From positions 322,599 through 386,598 of the forward strand of contig CAJNDS010002509.1 of assembly GCA_905221605.1 (NCBI GenBank): a stretch of 64,000 bases of DNA, read 5' to 3'. This stretch comes from Symbiodinium natans (lineage: Eukaryota > Sar > Dinophyceae > Suessiales > Symbiodiniaceae). Below, one piece after another: positions 19,986-30,873 of this stretch; positions within the stretch are counted from its first letter, which is position 1, and each line of letters starts with the position of its first letter. Both the position numbers and the translations under genes were made by a program. Below the pieces are notes generated by a model, which was not told where the DNA came from, did no database searches, and was given only the letters and a program-made list of their open reading frames with translations.

Positions 19986-21690
19986 TCCCGGAACTGTCTT
20001 TCCCAGTGCCGCATGAACAATATGTTTAGAACATCTTTTGCATGTGTATGTGCATGTGTGTGTATCTTTTTTGTATCTGTTTCTCTATATATATCTATTT
20101 CTAATTTTATATCTATATCTGTATATTATATATCTAGATTTTGTATAACTATATATTCTATATTTGTCTATTTATTTACGTATGTAGTCTTATTGCGGGC
20201 TTCGTTCGATCAGTGGGTAAAGGCACTCTTTCGTTCCAGCACCCTTCCTGAGCACCTGATCTTGGTCTACGCCCTAAACACCCCTAAACCCTAAACCCTA
20301 GACCCTAAACCCTAAACCCTAAACCACCCCAAGCACCCTAAGCACCCTCAACCCTAAGCCCTAAGCCGTGAACCCTGTAAGCCCTAAGCCCTAGAAACCC
20401 AACAAAACCGGGTTTGCTAGCATGTTAGCACTTGCTCGCACTGTCGTTCAGGGCGCCTTGAAGGGCATGGGAGGCCTAAACACTAAACCTAAACCCGAGG
20501 TCAAAGAAGTCGCTGACTTCGGCACGTAGGGCAAACAGCATGGGATACATGGGAGTTTGCGCAAATAAGGGACGCCCAAAAAGGTACCCCGAATTTCGAG
20601 AACCCCCACATCGCTTTGCAAAACAGCGCTCAATCTTAGACTTTTAGCTGCGCGTGATCCATGGGGGGACAGTTCTGTGACTGTGGTGCTGGGGCCTCGG
20701 CCCAAAATAGCGTAAAACAACACTTCGACCAAATGAAGCCTAGAAGGGGCTTCTGAGGCACACAGGGACTATATAGGGGAATAAGATTAAGGGTCCCTTC
20801 TAGGGTTTAGGGTTTAGGGTTTAGGGTTTAGGGTTTATAGGGGTCCCTGCTTGTACCCCTGACGACTGAGGAAGCGCGAGCTCGAGCTTCAGCTCGAGCA
20901 GGTGCAGGAGGCTGCAGGCTGCCAGACTGCCTCCTTGAGGGTTTAGGGTTTAGGGTTTCGGGTTTAGGGTTTTGCAGCCTGTTGGGTGCGTTTGTTCTTT
21001 GAACGAAGTCGGCAGTTTGTGGGCCCTACAAGCCTTGCAACCCCGTAGAAAGTTGATTTGTTTTGGCCCCAAATGCGCCCCAGTCGGTGCTTTTCTTGGG
21101 ACAGTGCTGAACAGGAACCCGAGTTTGTAGAAACTTCGGTTTCGGGGGGGGGGGGGGGAGGGGGGGGGGGGGAGGGAGGGGGGGGGGGGGGGCGGGAATT
21201 GTTGTTCAAGACTGGGGGAAGAATTCCGCTAATGTAGGGTCCCAACAAGTCTGAAACAGCCAGGTGGTCACCTAAACACCCTAGACCCAAAACCCTGAAG
21301 CTCAAATCTTAGGGTTTAGGGTTTAGGGTTTAGGGTTTAGGGTTTAGGGTTTAGGGTTTAGGGTTTAGGGTTTAGGGTAAAGAAGTCGAAGTGTGAAGTC
21401 GCAAGCGCCGCGAGCCCTTGTTCGGTCGTAAACCTCGGGGACCAAATTGGGATCGTATACCCTTTTCTACTAGAAGTCCATGAAACATAACTTTTGGGTT
21501 TCATTCGGTCCGCCAGGAACCGACCTCCTTCCTTTCTTGCCCGGTTGGCACCGGTTTCTGTTCAACTTCGGTTCTTGGGTTGAGGGTTTAGGGTAAGGGG
21601 GACGCCCCGCTCCCACGTAGGGTACATGGGGTAAGGGCTAAGTTTTCTGCGTCGCACGGTCACGACTGCAGCAGCAGGGTCCGCTCTTTT

Positions 21691-21806
21691 GCCCCTATAG
21701 GGGTCCATGCACCTTTGTATAGTATCTACTTGGGCCTTAAAGGTGTTCCCCTTCTAGCAGCCTTAGGGCCCAGGTGTGTACTTTATAGGTACATGGACCC
21801 TTAGGG
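21691..21806. mobile_element. MITE-like foldback, family 2
   Basis: Left end CCTATAGGGGTCCATGCACCT; right end AGGTACATGGACCCTTAGGG. Interior TAGTATCTACTTGGGCC matches the family. Confidence 0.65.
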
Positions 21807-21898
21807 CTAAGGTTCCCAAGGTACACGTACCTTACCCCCATGAATTCCCCCCTCCCTTAAGAGCCCTTAGGCTTGGCGTTGAAGGGAAGGGTCTCACT

Positions 21899-21998
21899 GC
21901 TAGCCCAGTCGTACCCTTTACCCGTTTTTTTGGCTCAAGGTTCCTTTCTAAAGGAACCAACCCTCCCAAAGAAGGGCGCCCTTACTGTAATAGCCGAA
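21899..21998. mobile_element. MITE-like foldback, family 1 copy 3 (right end eroded)
   Basis: Left end CTAGCCCAGTCGTACCC and the family interior are present. The right end is degraded to ACTGTAATAGCC. Confidence 0.6.
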
Positions 21999-22201
21999 GG
22001 CTCCAAAGCCCAAAGCAGGTATTACTTATAGACTTTAGAACCAAGCGCTCAAGAGTACTCACTCCGGGGCCGACCGGGCGGTTAGCCCTAAACCCTAAAC
22101 CCTAAACCCTAAACCCTGAACCCTAAACCCTAAACCCTAAACCCTAAACCCTAAACCCTAAACCCTAAACCCTGTCGGAGGCTCGATGTCCGCACCTGCA
22201 G

Positions 22202-22269
22202 CACGGGCGGCCCGTCTGTTGCGGGTGCTCGCCGCTGCAAAGAAGCGTTCGGCGTCACTGGAAAAGCAG
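22202..22269 (+). CDS. Possible internal exon between telomere-type arrays
   Basis: 68 nt preceded by CACCTGCAG and followed by GTGGGCGG, a good donor. 2 nt plus 22 open codons; peptide RAARLLRVLAAAKKRSASLE is a basic coiled-coil-like helix. CCCTAAA on the left, TTTAGGG on the right. Confidence 0.45.
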
Positions 22270-22445
22270 GTGGGCGGAAGATCACATGTAGGCTTCTAGG
22301 GAATAGGGTTTAGGGTTTAGGGTTTAGGGTTTAGGGTTTAGGCAGCTGTTTTTGGGGCTTATAGGGTTTAGGGTTTGCCGGCTTTAGGGTTTAGAGGGGT
22401 TATAGGGTCTAAGGGCTCTTTTAGGGTTTAAGGTATTTAGAGGCT

Positions 22446-22545
22446 TTACACCTGGGTCCCTATTTACCTACAGTTTAGTAGAAACTACGCGTAGTTAGTA
22501 GGTATAGCCCATTAAACTGTAGGTAAAGAGCGTCCCAGGAAGACC
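22446..22545. mobile_element. Foldback element with TTTACCTACAGTTTA ends
   Basis: CCCTATTTACCTACAGTTTA on the left is mirrored by TAAACTGTAGGTAAA on the right, with a palindromic centre (AACTACGCGTAGTT). A related element lies at 61713-61816. Confidence 0.65.
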
Positions 22546-23326
22546 CTACAAGCCCTTCTGTATGCCCTGTAGTTCAGGCCTTACACCCTGAACACCCTGT
22601 AAACACTGTAAACCCTGGAAGCCCTACGAACCCTATACCTTAAACCCTATATACGGACTTTAGCCCTGAACCATAAAGCCGCTAGCTAAGTAGGTTTTTT
22701 TTTGTCAGTTTTTTTTGTGCGTCCTTCAATTGCTGAGTCTATACATTGCCCCACCCTATGTAGGGTTTGAGGGTTTTGGGTGTCTTGGGCCCTTGATGTC
22801 GTCTAGGGACGATCAGACTCCCACCCCTGATTGTAAGGCGTATTCGTTCCATTTGAACAATCTTTAATCTCGTAGACCCTCCAAAGTAGCGACGCTAGTC
22901 GTTGCCATAGAATTTCAGGGTCTGATGCTGGCCAACATCTTCCTAAAGTGTTCACAGGGCCCCGCAGTGGTTCTAAAGACCCTAAACCCCAACGCTAAAG
23001 CTTCTAAAGATTTCATTCCTTATGCCCTAGTCAAGGGTATTGGAGTCTCTCCCTGTCTCTCGCTCCCTCGCTTGGTCGGGATCCCCCCATCAGTGGAAAA
23101 ACCTAAGCCCTGCTACCCTGCTACCCTACTACCCTAAACCCAAAACCCTAAACCCCAAACCCTAAACCCTGTATACCCTATACCCTAAACTCTAAACCCT
23201 AAACCCTAGCCCTAAACCCCAAACCCTAAATCCTAAACCCCAAACCCTAAACCCTAAACCCTAAACCCTAGCCCTAGCCCTAAACCCCAAACCCTAAACC
23301 CTAAACCCTACTACCGAAGACGGAAG

Positions 23327-23399
23327 GTCCAAGAGCTGGACGAGTCGCTGCTCCTGCCACGCCTGCGCGACGCCGCGCCGTCCATTCGGAGGCTTTGCA
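23327..23399 (+). CDS. Possible internal exon between telomere-type arrays
   Basis: 73 nt preceded by GGAAG and followed by GTTGTGCG. 24 open codons plus 1 nt starting VQELDESLLLPRLRDAAPSI, helical and charged. Another frame is also open over the island, so the reading is not unique. Confidence 0.35.
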
Positions 23400-23412
23400 G
23401 TTGTGCGTCTCA

Positions 23413-23690
23413 AGTTTAGGGTTTAGGGCTAGGGTTTAGGGTTTAGGGTTTAGGGTTTAGGGTTTAGGGTTTAGGGTTTCGGGTTTGGGGTTTGGGGTTT
23501 AGGGTTTAGGGCTAGGGTTTAGGGTTTAGGGTTTGGGGTTTAGGGTTTGGGGTTTGGGGTTTGGGGTTTAGGGCTAGGGTTTAGGGTTGAGGGTTTAGGG
23601 TTTAGGGTTTAGGGTTTAGGGTTCAGGGAGGGTTGAGGGTTGAGGGTTTAGGGTTGAGGGTTGAGGGTTCAGGGTTGGGGTTGGGGTTCA
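23413..23690. repeat. Long TTTAGGG array with GGGGTTT and GGGTTGA variants
   Basis: About 280 bp, the longest in the window. Faces the 23128-23305 CCCTAAA array across a candidate exon. Confidence 0.9.
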
Positions 23691-24159
23691 GGCCGCAAAG
23701 AATTCCTACAAGGAGGGCCCCCCGTTAAGATACTATCTAAAAGGGACTTATGACCTGAGTTAGGATCCTTATAACCCAAGTTGGGGGCCTTATAACTCTA
23801 CTTATTAACTGGGGGGGGGGGGGGGGGGGCTCCTTGTACAGGGTGGGGCCCCCTTACTATACTAACTGTAGTTAAGGGACTTATAACCTAACTTAGGGTC
23901 CTTATAACCCAATTTAGGGCCCTTATAACTCTACTTATAACTAGGGGGCCCCACCCTGTAGAGATGGGTTTACGGCTTAGGGTTTGGGGATGAGGATGGG
24001 TCTTAAGTTCCGGCAGCACCGGGGCAAAAGCAATAAACCCTAAACCATGGTTCGTATAAAGCTTTCTACGGCTTTGATTAGGGTTTAGGGTTTAGGGTTT
24101 AGGGTTTAGGGTTTAGGGTTTAGGGTTAGGGTTTGTCTGGGGCACTTTGGGATACAGTA

Positions 24160-24290
24160 GGCTCCAAAAAGTTGGAACATCCTTCTCACCCCATACCACA
24201 AGGTATACCAGAGGGCATCCGAGCTCAACTCATCCTTAAACCATGATCCAACTTTCTGGAGCTTACTGTATCGGGGACCCTATACTCTAA
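24160..24290. mobile_element. Foldback with CAGTAGGCTCCA-type ends
   Basis: GATACAGTAGGCTCC at the left is mirrored by GGAGCTTACTGTATC at the right; the interior has CCATACCACAAGGTATACC. A second copy in the other orientation is at 29838-29955. Confidence 0.65.
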
Positions 24291-24611
24291 ACCCTAAACC
24301 CTAAGGAGTGATAGGGCGTGTCCAGGGTTGAGGGATGACAGGGCCCGTAGGTAACAGCCCTGAACCCGAGTTGTTTAGGGTTTAGGGTTTAGGGTTTAGG
24401 GTTTAGGGCGGGCCCCGAACACAACCACGAATGCCATCTTTCAAAAAACCTGAAGACCCTCACCGTAGGGGTTTTATCAGGCCCAGCTAGCTTTTTCTAC
24501 TTTTTGCTTAAGAACCCCCCGATGAATTTAAATTCGAAACTGTTCTTCCTTATAAGGGCCGTACAGGAATCATTATCTTTCATTTTTGGGGGGTTCTAAA
24601 GCAAATAGAAA

Positions 24612-24880
24612 TAGAAGTGCTACAAGACGTTCTTGAGACGCTCTGGTACGGCGCTACGGTCGCCTCCGTATTCAGCATCGCCCCAGGTCACCACAGATCC
24701 ATTTGCCCGGATCGCAGCAATCGCATGTTCAGAAGCTTTTGAGCTGCTCTAGTACGGCACTGCTGTCCCCACCACAGTCAGCATTCCCCCAGGTCACGAC
24801 AGATCCATCAGCCCGGATCGCAGCAAAAGCACACGAAGAAGCTTGCACCTGCTGCACGTTCTTGAGCTGCTCTTGTACAG
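24612..24880 (-). pseudogene. Broken RCC1-like repeat fragment
   Basis: On the minus strand two units of the ADGSVVTWG repeat seen in the 27911 and 32325 genes are recognisable. A short deletion where one unit joins the next shifts the frame after LEQLKSF, and the piece lacks the ubiquitin-like start. Its upstream end (24880) directly touches a TTTAGGG array. It is either a decayed gene copy or an exon remnant. Confidence 0.7.
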
Positions 24881-25125
24881 GTTTAGGGTTTAGGGTTTAG
24901 GGTGGGCACTTTGCTACCAATTGTTCTGCAAGGCTGCGTTGCGACCTTGCCCTGCAGGGTTCAGAGCTAAGCGTTCCCTAAACCCTAAACCCTAAACCCT
25001 AAACCCTAAACCCTAAACCCTAAACCCTAAACCCTAAACCCCAAACCCTAAACCCTAAGCCCTAAACCCTAAACCCTAAACCCTAAACCCTATTCCAATC
25101 AAAGCCTAAATAGCGAATCCTGCAG

Positions 25126-25178
25126 GCTGGCACTGCATGGCCTCTCCGCAAGGCTCCTGCATGAGGCTGTCTACTGCG
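25126..25178 (+). CDS. Possible internal exon between telomere-type arrays
   Basis: 53 nt preceded by CCTGCAG and followed by GTTTAGGG. Open as LALHGLSARLLHEAVYC. CCCTAAA on the left, TTTAGGG on the right. Confidence 0.4.
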
Positions 25179-25552
25179 GTTTAGGGTTTAGGGTTTAGGG
25201 TTTAGGGTTTAGGGTTTAGGGTTTAGGGTTTAGGGTTTAGGGTTAGGACTTAGGGGTTTCGCAAAATGCGGGTTGAGGTCTCAGGGTTCAGGGTGCTGCC
25301 CTAAACCTCCGAAGCTGTAAACCCGTCGCTTCTAGACCCTGAACCCGACTCCACTTGGCTGCCGTTCTTCAGGTCAGCATAAGCACATCCGACACAAGCA
25401 AAAGTGAAAAAGACAAGTCGGCTCAAGACCAGCTCAAGCATCACTCGATCGCATCAGGTAACATTCGCAATAGCCAGCCGATTCGCTGCGGTCACCCTAA
25501 ACCTCTGCAACCGGGCGACCTAAACGCTAGGCTAAACCTTAATGGCCCTAGC

Positions 25553-25646
25553 CTTAGTTAAGTCAATGTACGTATATAGTACTTCTGTGGCCGGAACCTC
25601 TTTAAGGCCCAAGCACCTACTGCACCTGTACATGGACCCTTTGGTC
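25553..25646. mobile_element. MITE-like foldback, family 2 (diverged)
   Basis: AGTCAATGTACGTATATAGT on the left, TGTACATGGACCCTTT on the right, with GGCCCAAGCA inside. Confidence 0.5.
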
Positions 25647-25811
25647 ATGGGTTTCCCTACTACCCCCCCCCCCCCCCCCTCTCCATACTACCCCCTTAAA
25701 TTAAATAACCTTAATTCGGCTGAATTATCTAAGCCCTAAGCCCTAAGCCCTAAACCCTAAACCCTAAACCCTAAGCTCTAAACCCTAAACCCTAGTCCTT
25801 CCTGGATGCAG

Positions 25812-25890
25812 GAGTCGATGTCCTTTCGTTGGCGGGTGCTTGCTGCTCTCAGTGCTGGGATCTCAGGGCAGTGCCCTAAGGCTTGCAAGG
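25812..25890 (+). CDS. Possible internal exon between telomere-type arrays
   Basis: 79 nt preceded by GGATGCAG and followed by GTTTCGGA. 26 open codons plus 1 nt, beginning ESMSFRWRVLAALSAGISGQ. Confidence 0.4.
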
Positions 25891-26537
25891 GTTTCGGATT
25901 TAGGGTTTAGGGTTTAGGGTTCAGGGTTGGCAACAAGTCAGGGGCTGTCCCTGGGGAGGGTGTAGGGTTTCAGGCTCCATGTCTCCTTGCTCAACCCTAA
26001 GCCCTAAGCCCCAAGCCCTAAACCCTAAACCCTAAACCCTAAACCCTAAACCCTAAACCCTAAACCCTAAACCTGCCAATCCTGAGCCTCACTTGATCAA
26101 CTGCTCCTTCGGCCCGACGTTGTTTCTCCAAGGTGTGAACCCTACACCAACACCCTAAAATCCCTAAGGGTTTAGGGTTTAGGTTTTGGATTCAGGGTTT
26201 TGGGTTTAGGGTTTTGGTTTAGGGTTTAGGGTTTAGGGTTTAGGGTTTAGGGTTTAGGGTTTAGGGTTTAGGGTTTAGGGTTTAGGGTTTAGGGTTTAGG
26301 GTTTAGGGTTTAGGATTCAGGGTTTAGGGTTTAGGGTTGCGTATGCATAGTGCATAGAAAGGACCCCCGCAATAGAATTGTCGGAATCATGATGGTAAGC
26401 AAGAGCAACTCGAGCCGTAATTACGGTGCCAAAAATGATGGCGGCCTACTCCCTTGAAGGATATGCCCTTTTCCTTGGGGGCGCCTAAACAAGCGCCAGA
26501 GCATATTTGGGTGTGGCTCTAAATAGGGGTATGTCGC

Positions 26538-26775
26538 GGTGTCCCGCCACCCGCCTGTGTTACATACGTATGTCGCGCCCACTTGTTTCATACGTATGTC
26601 GCGGGGTTTGTCGCGGCTGTTTCGCGCTGTCTTGAAAAGAGATACGAAACCCATGCAGTTCCAAGAAGGGGCTTGTCGCAAAGGCTTGTCGCGGAGGCTT
26701 GTCGCGGAGGCTTGTCGCGGACTGCTTGTCGCAAGCAGAACGGCTTTGTTACAAACCCTATGTCGCGGAAAGACG
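26538..26775. repeat. Cluster of TGTCGCG motifs
   Basis: About a dozen TGTCGCG/TGTCGCA motifs, including CATACGTATGTCGCG twice and GGCTTGTCGCGGA in tandem near 26690-26715. Short ORFs on both strands here follow from the repetition. Confidence 0.7.
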
Positions 26776-27619
26776 CCCGGGAGCCAGTTACATACCTAGA
26801 CTTTTGACCCGCAGCCATTTCAATCGGGACGAAAGGCAGGCGGGCGTGGACTTTAGATCAACCGAATTGCATTGAACGAGATGCCCAGTTGAACCTTTGT
26901 TCCCATTTGATTCCGGAATAAATCCTGAATTTGCCAACGAATTTAAAGAGGCGGCTCTAGTTTCCGTCTTCCCTCCCCCCCCCCCCAACACCTGGCAGAT
27001 GGAGACCGCATACATACCCTAAACCCGCCAAATCGCCTAAACCCTGACCCCCTAAACCCCCAAAGCCCCGCAACTCCCCTGATTCCCTAAACCCTAAACC
27101 CTCTCAACCCAAACCCGAATTACTCTAAACCCGCTAAACCCTATGCCCTAATTACTCTAAACCCTAAACCCTAATTAAACCCCAAACCCTCCAAACCCTT
27201 TTGGCGTGTTATCTCAGGACCCCAGCGCGGAGGTTCGTGTCAAGGCTGTGGAGGCGCCAGGGATTTAGGGTTTAGGGTTTAGGGTTTGGGGTTTAGGGTT
27301 TAGGGTTTAGGGTGTTTTGGGTACCGGGTAAGTAGGGGTTTATGGAGTTTGGTGTTTATAGAAGCTGAGCGGTCCAGAATTCCAGTATGGCAGTGCGAGA
27401 TATAGTACAGACTGAACCCATTCCGCACGAAGGAACCGAAATCGGGCCCATTTTTCCAACAACCCTGAACCTCAAATGCCTCGAATGCCCAGCGCCAACC
27501 TCTATCACAGCACAAAGCCGAGTCCTACAGCAGCTTGTAGGCCCCGGTTTTCAAGGTTGCGGGGGTGTCAGGGTTCGTCTATAAGTTTACATGTTATATA
27601 TAGCCCAATATAGCCCCAA

Positions 27620-27726
27620 CAGTCCACGTACCTTATTATTATGTACTTGGGGGCCCCAACCAAAGTCCCTATATCGGAGTACTTTAAGGCTCAAGTATTC
27701 CCGAATTAGGTACATTGACCCTTACC
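27620..27726. mobile_element. MITE-like foldback, family 2 (diverged)
   Basis: GTCCACGTACCTTATTATTA on the left, TTAGGTACATTGACCCTTA on the right, interior TACTTGGG. Confidence 0.55.
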
Positions 27727-27910
27727 CGCCTGATGAGTGCAAAGTTCTGTAAGCCTCACACCCTACAAGTCCTCATGAAAGATCCTATTGCTACCAACAT
27801 CATCCCCCTTTTGTAGCCCTCAACCCTGAACCCTAAAGTCACGTAGGCCAGAAGGAGCGCAAAGAAGGGGGTGAGTCCAACTACCTATATCAAAAGTAGC
27901 CCCGCGCGTC

Positions 27911-29338
27911 ATGTCGATTTCAGTCCATGTGAACCTCCTGAGTGGCGCAAGCGTGACTTTGTCAACGGAGCCGGAAGAATCCGTGACCTGCTTGTGCCAA
28001 AGAGCCCAGCGGATCCTAAGAGTTGGCAAGGGAAGGCTGCTGACAGCCTCTGGAGATACATTGGTCGAAGGTACGGTCAAGCGAGCACGTTTACAAGACA
28101 ATGACATGCTGACCCTGCATGTCGGACAGGTTCGCCTTTCGGCTTTGAAGCATCATTGGCCTTTGCCGAACAGCACCTTTGCTGCACTAATGGGCGATGG
28201 ATCTGTGTCGATGTGGGGCCAAGCTGAGTGTGGAGGCGACAGCAGTGCCGTAAAAGAGCAGCTCAAGAACGTGCAGCAAGTGCAGGCTTCATCATTAGCC
28301 TTTGCCGCCATTCTGGCTGATGGATCTGTGGTTACCTGGGGCTATGCTAAATATGGCGGCGACAGCAGTGCTGTACAGGAGCGACTCAAGAACGTTGAGC
28401 AGGTGCAAGCTTCACCAACAGCTGTTGCCGCCATTCGGGCTGATGGGTCTGTAGTGACTTGGGGCCAGGCCAGCTGTGGCGGCGACAGCAGTGCCGTAAA
28501 AGGGCAGCTCAAGAAAGTGCAGCAGGTGCAGGCTTCTGGAGGGGCGTTTGCGGCGATCCGGGCTGATGGATCTGTCGTGACCTGGGGCCATGCTGCATTC
28601 GGCGGCGACAGAAGAGCCGTGCAACAGCAGCTCAAAAACGTGCAGCAGGTGCAGGCTTCTGAACGGGCGTTTGCCGCGATCCGGGCTGACGGATCTGTGG
28701 TGGCCTGGGGCGAGGCAGGGCTTGGCGGCGACAGCAGTGCTGCGCAGGGTCAGCTTCAGAACGTGCAGCAGGTTCAAGCTTCGCAACATGCGTTTGCTGC
28801 GATCCGGGCTGATGGATGTGTGGTGACCTGGGGCGATGCTGCATTCGGCGGCGACAGCAGTGCCGTACAAGAGCAGCTCGAGAACGTTGAGCAAGTGCAA
28901 GCTTCTGTACGGGCTTTTGCCGCCATCCGGGCTGATGGATTTGTCGTGACCTGGGGCCATGCTGGCGAAGGTGGTGACAGCAGTGCCGTACAAGATCAGC
29001 TGAAGAACGTGCAGCAGGTCCAAAGTTCTCACTGCGCTTTTGCGGCGATCCGGGCTGATGGATCTGTGGTTACCTGGGGCCATGCTGAATACGGAGGCGA
29101 CAGCAGTGCCGTACAAGAGCAGCTCAAGAACGTGCAGCAAGTGCAGGCTTCTGAACGGGCGTTTGCCGCGATTCGGACTGATGGATCTGTGGTGGCGTGG
29201 GGCCATGCTGGCTATGGAGGCGACAGCGGTGCCGTACAAGTTCAGCTTCAGAACGTGCAGCAGGTTCAAGCTTCGCAATGTGCGTTTTCTGCGATCCTGG
29301 CTGATGGATATGTGGTGACCTGGCCGGGACCGGCCTGA
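27911..29338 (+). CDS. RCC1-like repeat protein with ubiquitin-like N-terminus, copy A
   Basis: 475 residues. Residues 1-75 look like a ubiquitin-type beta-grasp domain (MSISVHVNLLSGASVTLSTE, ending LQDNDMLTLHVGQV). From about residue 85 there are ten repeats of about 39 residues with the core FAAIRADGSVVTWG and a GGDSSAVQEQL linker; these resemble RCC1 propeller blades but are shorter than the 50-60 residues of classical RCC1. The end, VVTWPGPA, breaks the last unit. The single-exon structure and tandem relative 4.4 kb downstream suggest expansion by duplication. Proteins of this type are abundant in dinoflagellates and are often labelled HERC-like; a role in protein-protein binding or ubiquitin pathways is inference. 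The ATG is kept because the whole ubiquitin-like region is shared with copy B from this codon. The long antisense frame follows from the repeats. Confidence 0.85.
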   Translation: MSISVHVNLLSGASVTLSTEPEESVTCLCQRAQRILRVGKGRLLTASGDTLVEGTVKRARLQDNDMLTLHVGQVRLSALKHHWPLPNSTFAALMGDGSVSMWGQAECGGDSSAVKEQLKNVQQVQASSLAFAAILADGSVVTWGYAKYGGDSSAVQERLKNVEQVQASPTAVAAIRADGSVVTWGQASCGGDSSAVKGQLKKVQQVQASGGAFAAIRADGSVVTWGHAAFGGDRRAVQQQLKNVQQVQASERAFAAIRADGSVVAWGEAGLGGDSSAAQGQLQNVQQVQASQHAFAAIRADGCVVTWGDAAFGGDSSAVQEQLENVEQVQASVRAFAAIRADGFVVTWGHAGEGGDSSAVQDQLKNVQQVQSSHCAFAAIRADGSVVTWGHAEYGGDSSAVQEQLKNVQQVQASERAFAAIRTDGSVVAWGHAGYGGDSGAVQVQLQNVQQVQASQCAFSAILADGYVVTWPGPA

Positions 29339-29837
29339 GCGAAATCCGTCAAGGAACCGAAACCGGCCCCGATTACGAAACGACTACACTACGTACACTC
29401 GCTGAATGCCCACTCCCACAGCAGCTTGTAGTTTGAGAGCGAGTGTACCGAGCTGCGTTCTCACATGTACCTATATACTTGGGGCCTAGGCCTAAGCTAC
29501 TCTGTAAAGGAAGCCATTAAAGACCCAAACATGTACTAACCCCTATGTTCTACTGTAAACGTCCCCAGAAGCCCCGAACCCTAACAACTACAACCCTGAA
29601 CCCTGAAACCTTGAAACCCTGAACCCTAAACCTTGCATCCTACTGTAAACCTCCCCACAAGCCCCGAACAAGAAAACCCTAAACCCTAAACAGCGCTAAG
29701 CCGCTACAACCCTGAAACCCTAACCCTACACAGGCCAGAGTTCTGGATGAGGGCTTGGGGTCTAGGATTTAGGGTTTAGGGCTTTAGGATTCACGGGTTT
29801 AGGGTTCAGGGGTTTAGGGTTTAGGGTCTAGGGCTTA

Positions 29838-29955
29838 CAATAAACTCCAGAAATTCGGAACATGGTTTAAGGATGATTAGAGCTGGGATTCCATTTAGTA
29901 TACCCTTTGTTGTATGGGGATAAGGATGTTCCAACTTTTGGAGTTCACTGTAAGG
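29838..29955. mobile_element. Foldback related to 24160-24290, inverted
   Basis: ATAAACTCCAGAAATTCGGA on the left and GTTCCAACTTTTGGAGTT on the right, with the shared interior (GTATACCC, TTGTATGGGG). Confidence 0.6.
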
Positions 29956-30822
29956 TTTAGGAGTTTGGTGTACGGCTTAGAGTTTAGGGCTTAGGGTTTA
30001 GGGCTTGGCATTTAGGGTTTAGGGTTTAGGGCTAAGGGTTTAGGGCCTAGGCCTTAGGGTTGAGGGCTTAGGGCTTCTGCTTTAGGATTGAGGGCTCAGG
30101 GTTTCGGGCTTAGGGCTTTGGGTTTGCATCCTAGCACATCCTTCCCTTGAAAACTCCCCTGACTCAGATCGCATCGTCGTGGTTCGCCCCCGTGGCCACT
30201 CACAAGGAGGCCAGGAGTCTAAGCACTATTTGAAACTCTAAAGAATAAAGGACCCTAAACCCTAAACCCTATTCAATAGTGGTCGGAACAATGACTAACA
30301 GTATTCCCTGATGGTCCCTTTATGAAATTTTCTACAATAACCCCCAAAACCCTGTTCGAATCATTAAGCCCCCTATGAAGCTCTAAACCCTAGACATAAA
30401 GTTCAGGGCCTTAGAGCCTTAGGGCTTGACCCTAAACCCTCAACCCCAAGCCCTAAACCCTAAACCCTCAATAACCCTAAACCCTGAAACCAAAAGTTCA
30501 GGGCCTTAGGGCTTGACATGCGTTTTTTTTTGCTACGTTGGTGTCATCTTTTCGGGATCTCTCTGGAGAGGTTGAGCTAGACCCCTTGCTCACTTAAAAA
30601 CATACCCTACACCCCTACCTTAAGCCCTGAAGACCGACTCCTTTCTCATGATAGAAGCTAAACCCTAAACCGCTAAACCCCTAAAGCCTAAGCCCTAAAC
30701 CCTAAGCTAAAACCCTAACCCCTAAACCCCAAACCCTGAACCCTACTGTAAACCCTAAACCCTAAACCCCAAACCCTAAACCCCAAACCCCAAACCCCAA
30801 AACCCAAGCCGAAGCCAAGAAG

Positions 30823-30873
30823 GGTTTTGGGAGGTTCCGACAGGTGCTGCAGTGTTTAAGGCGACTCCTTGAG
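30823..30873 (+). CDS. Possible internal exon between telomere-type arrays
   Basis: 51 nt preceded by CCAAGAAG and followed by GTATTGG. 17 open codons, GFGRFRQVLQCLRRLLE. CCCTAAA on the left, TTTAGGG on the right. Confidence 0.4.

Larger units (their letters stand above)
15001..24600. other. Telomere-array mosaic with candidate exon islands
   Basis: CCCTAAA arrays: 15155-15330, 15572-15625, 16330-16470 (9-bp variant), 16725-16775, 17258-17345, 17604-17710, 19658-19755, 20275-20325, 22084-22173, 23128-23305, 24280-24303. TTTAGGG arrays: 15405-15472, 15924-15999, 16849-16905, 17798-17830, 18195-18247, 18290-18365, 19887-19985, 20803-20840, 20938-20970, 21309-21380, 22305-22345, 23413-23690, 24079-24130, 24375-24410. 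Three 27-bp copies of a TGGAGTACTATACTTTAATAC unit are at 18011-18092. Two diverged 70-bp units lie within 23700-23960, flanked by inverted ends. Candidate exons and foldbacks are listed separately. Confidence 0.8.
24903..27800. other. Telomere-array mosaic
   Basis: CCCTAAA arrays: 24975-25092, 25735-25795, 26000-26070, degenerate 27018-27190. TTTAGGG arrays: 25178-25245, 25896-25930, 26168-26335 (about 23 units), 27265-27312. Candidate exons and a TGTCGCG cluster are listed separately. A weaker exon-like island lies at 27218-27260 (peptide DPSAEVRVKAVEAP). Confidence 0.8.

Noticed and set aside
21903-21945. Dinoflagellate spliced-leader relic
   Set aside because: TTTTGGCTCAAG matches the leader 3' part as I recall it, but it lies inside a family-1 foldback and the other four copies differ there, so it is probably chance.
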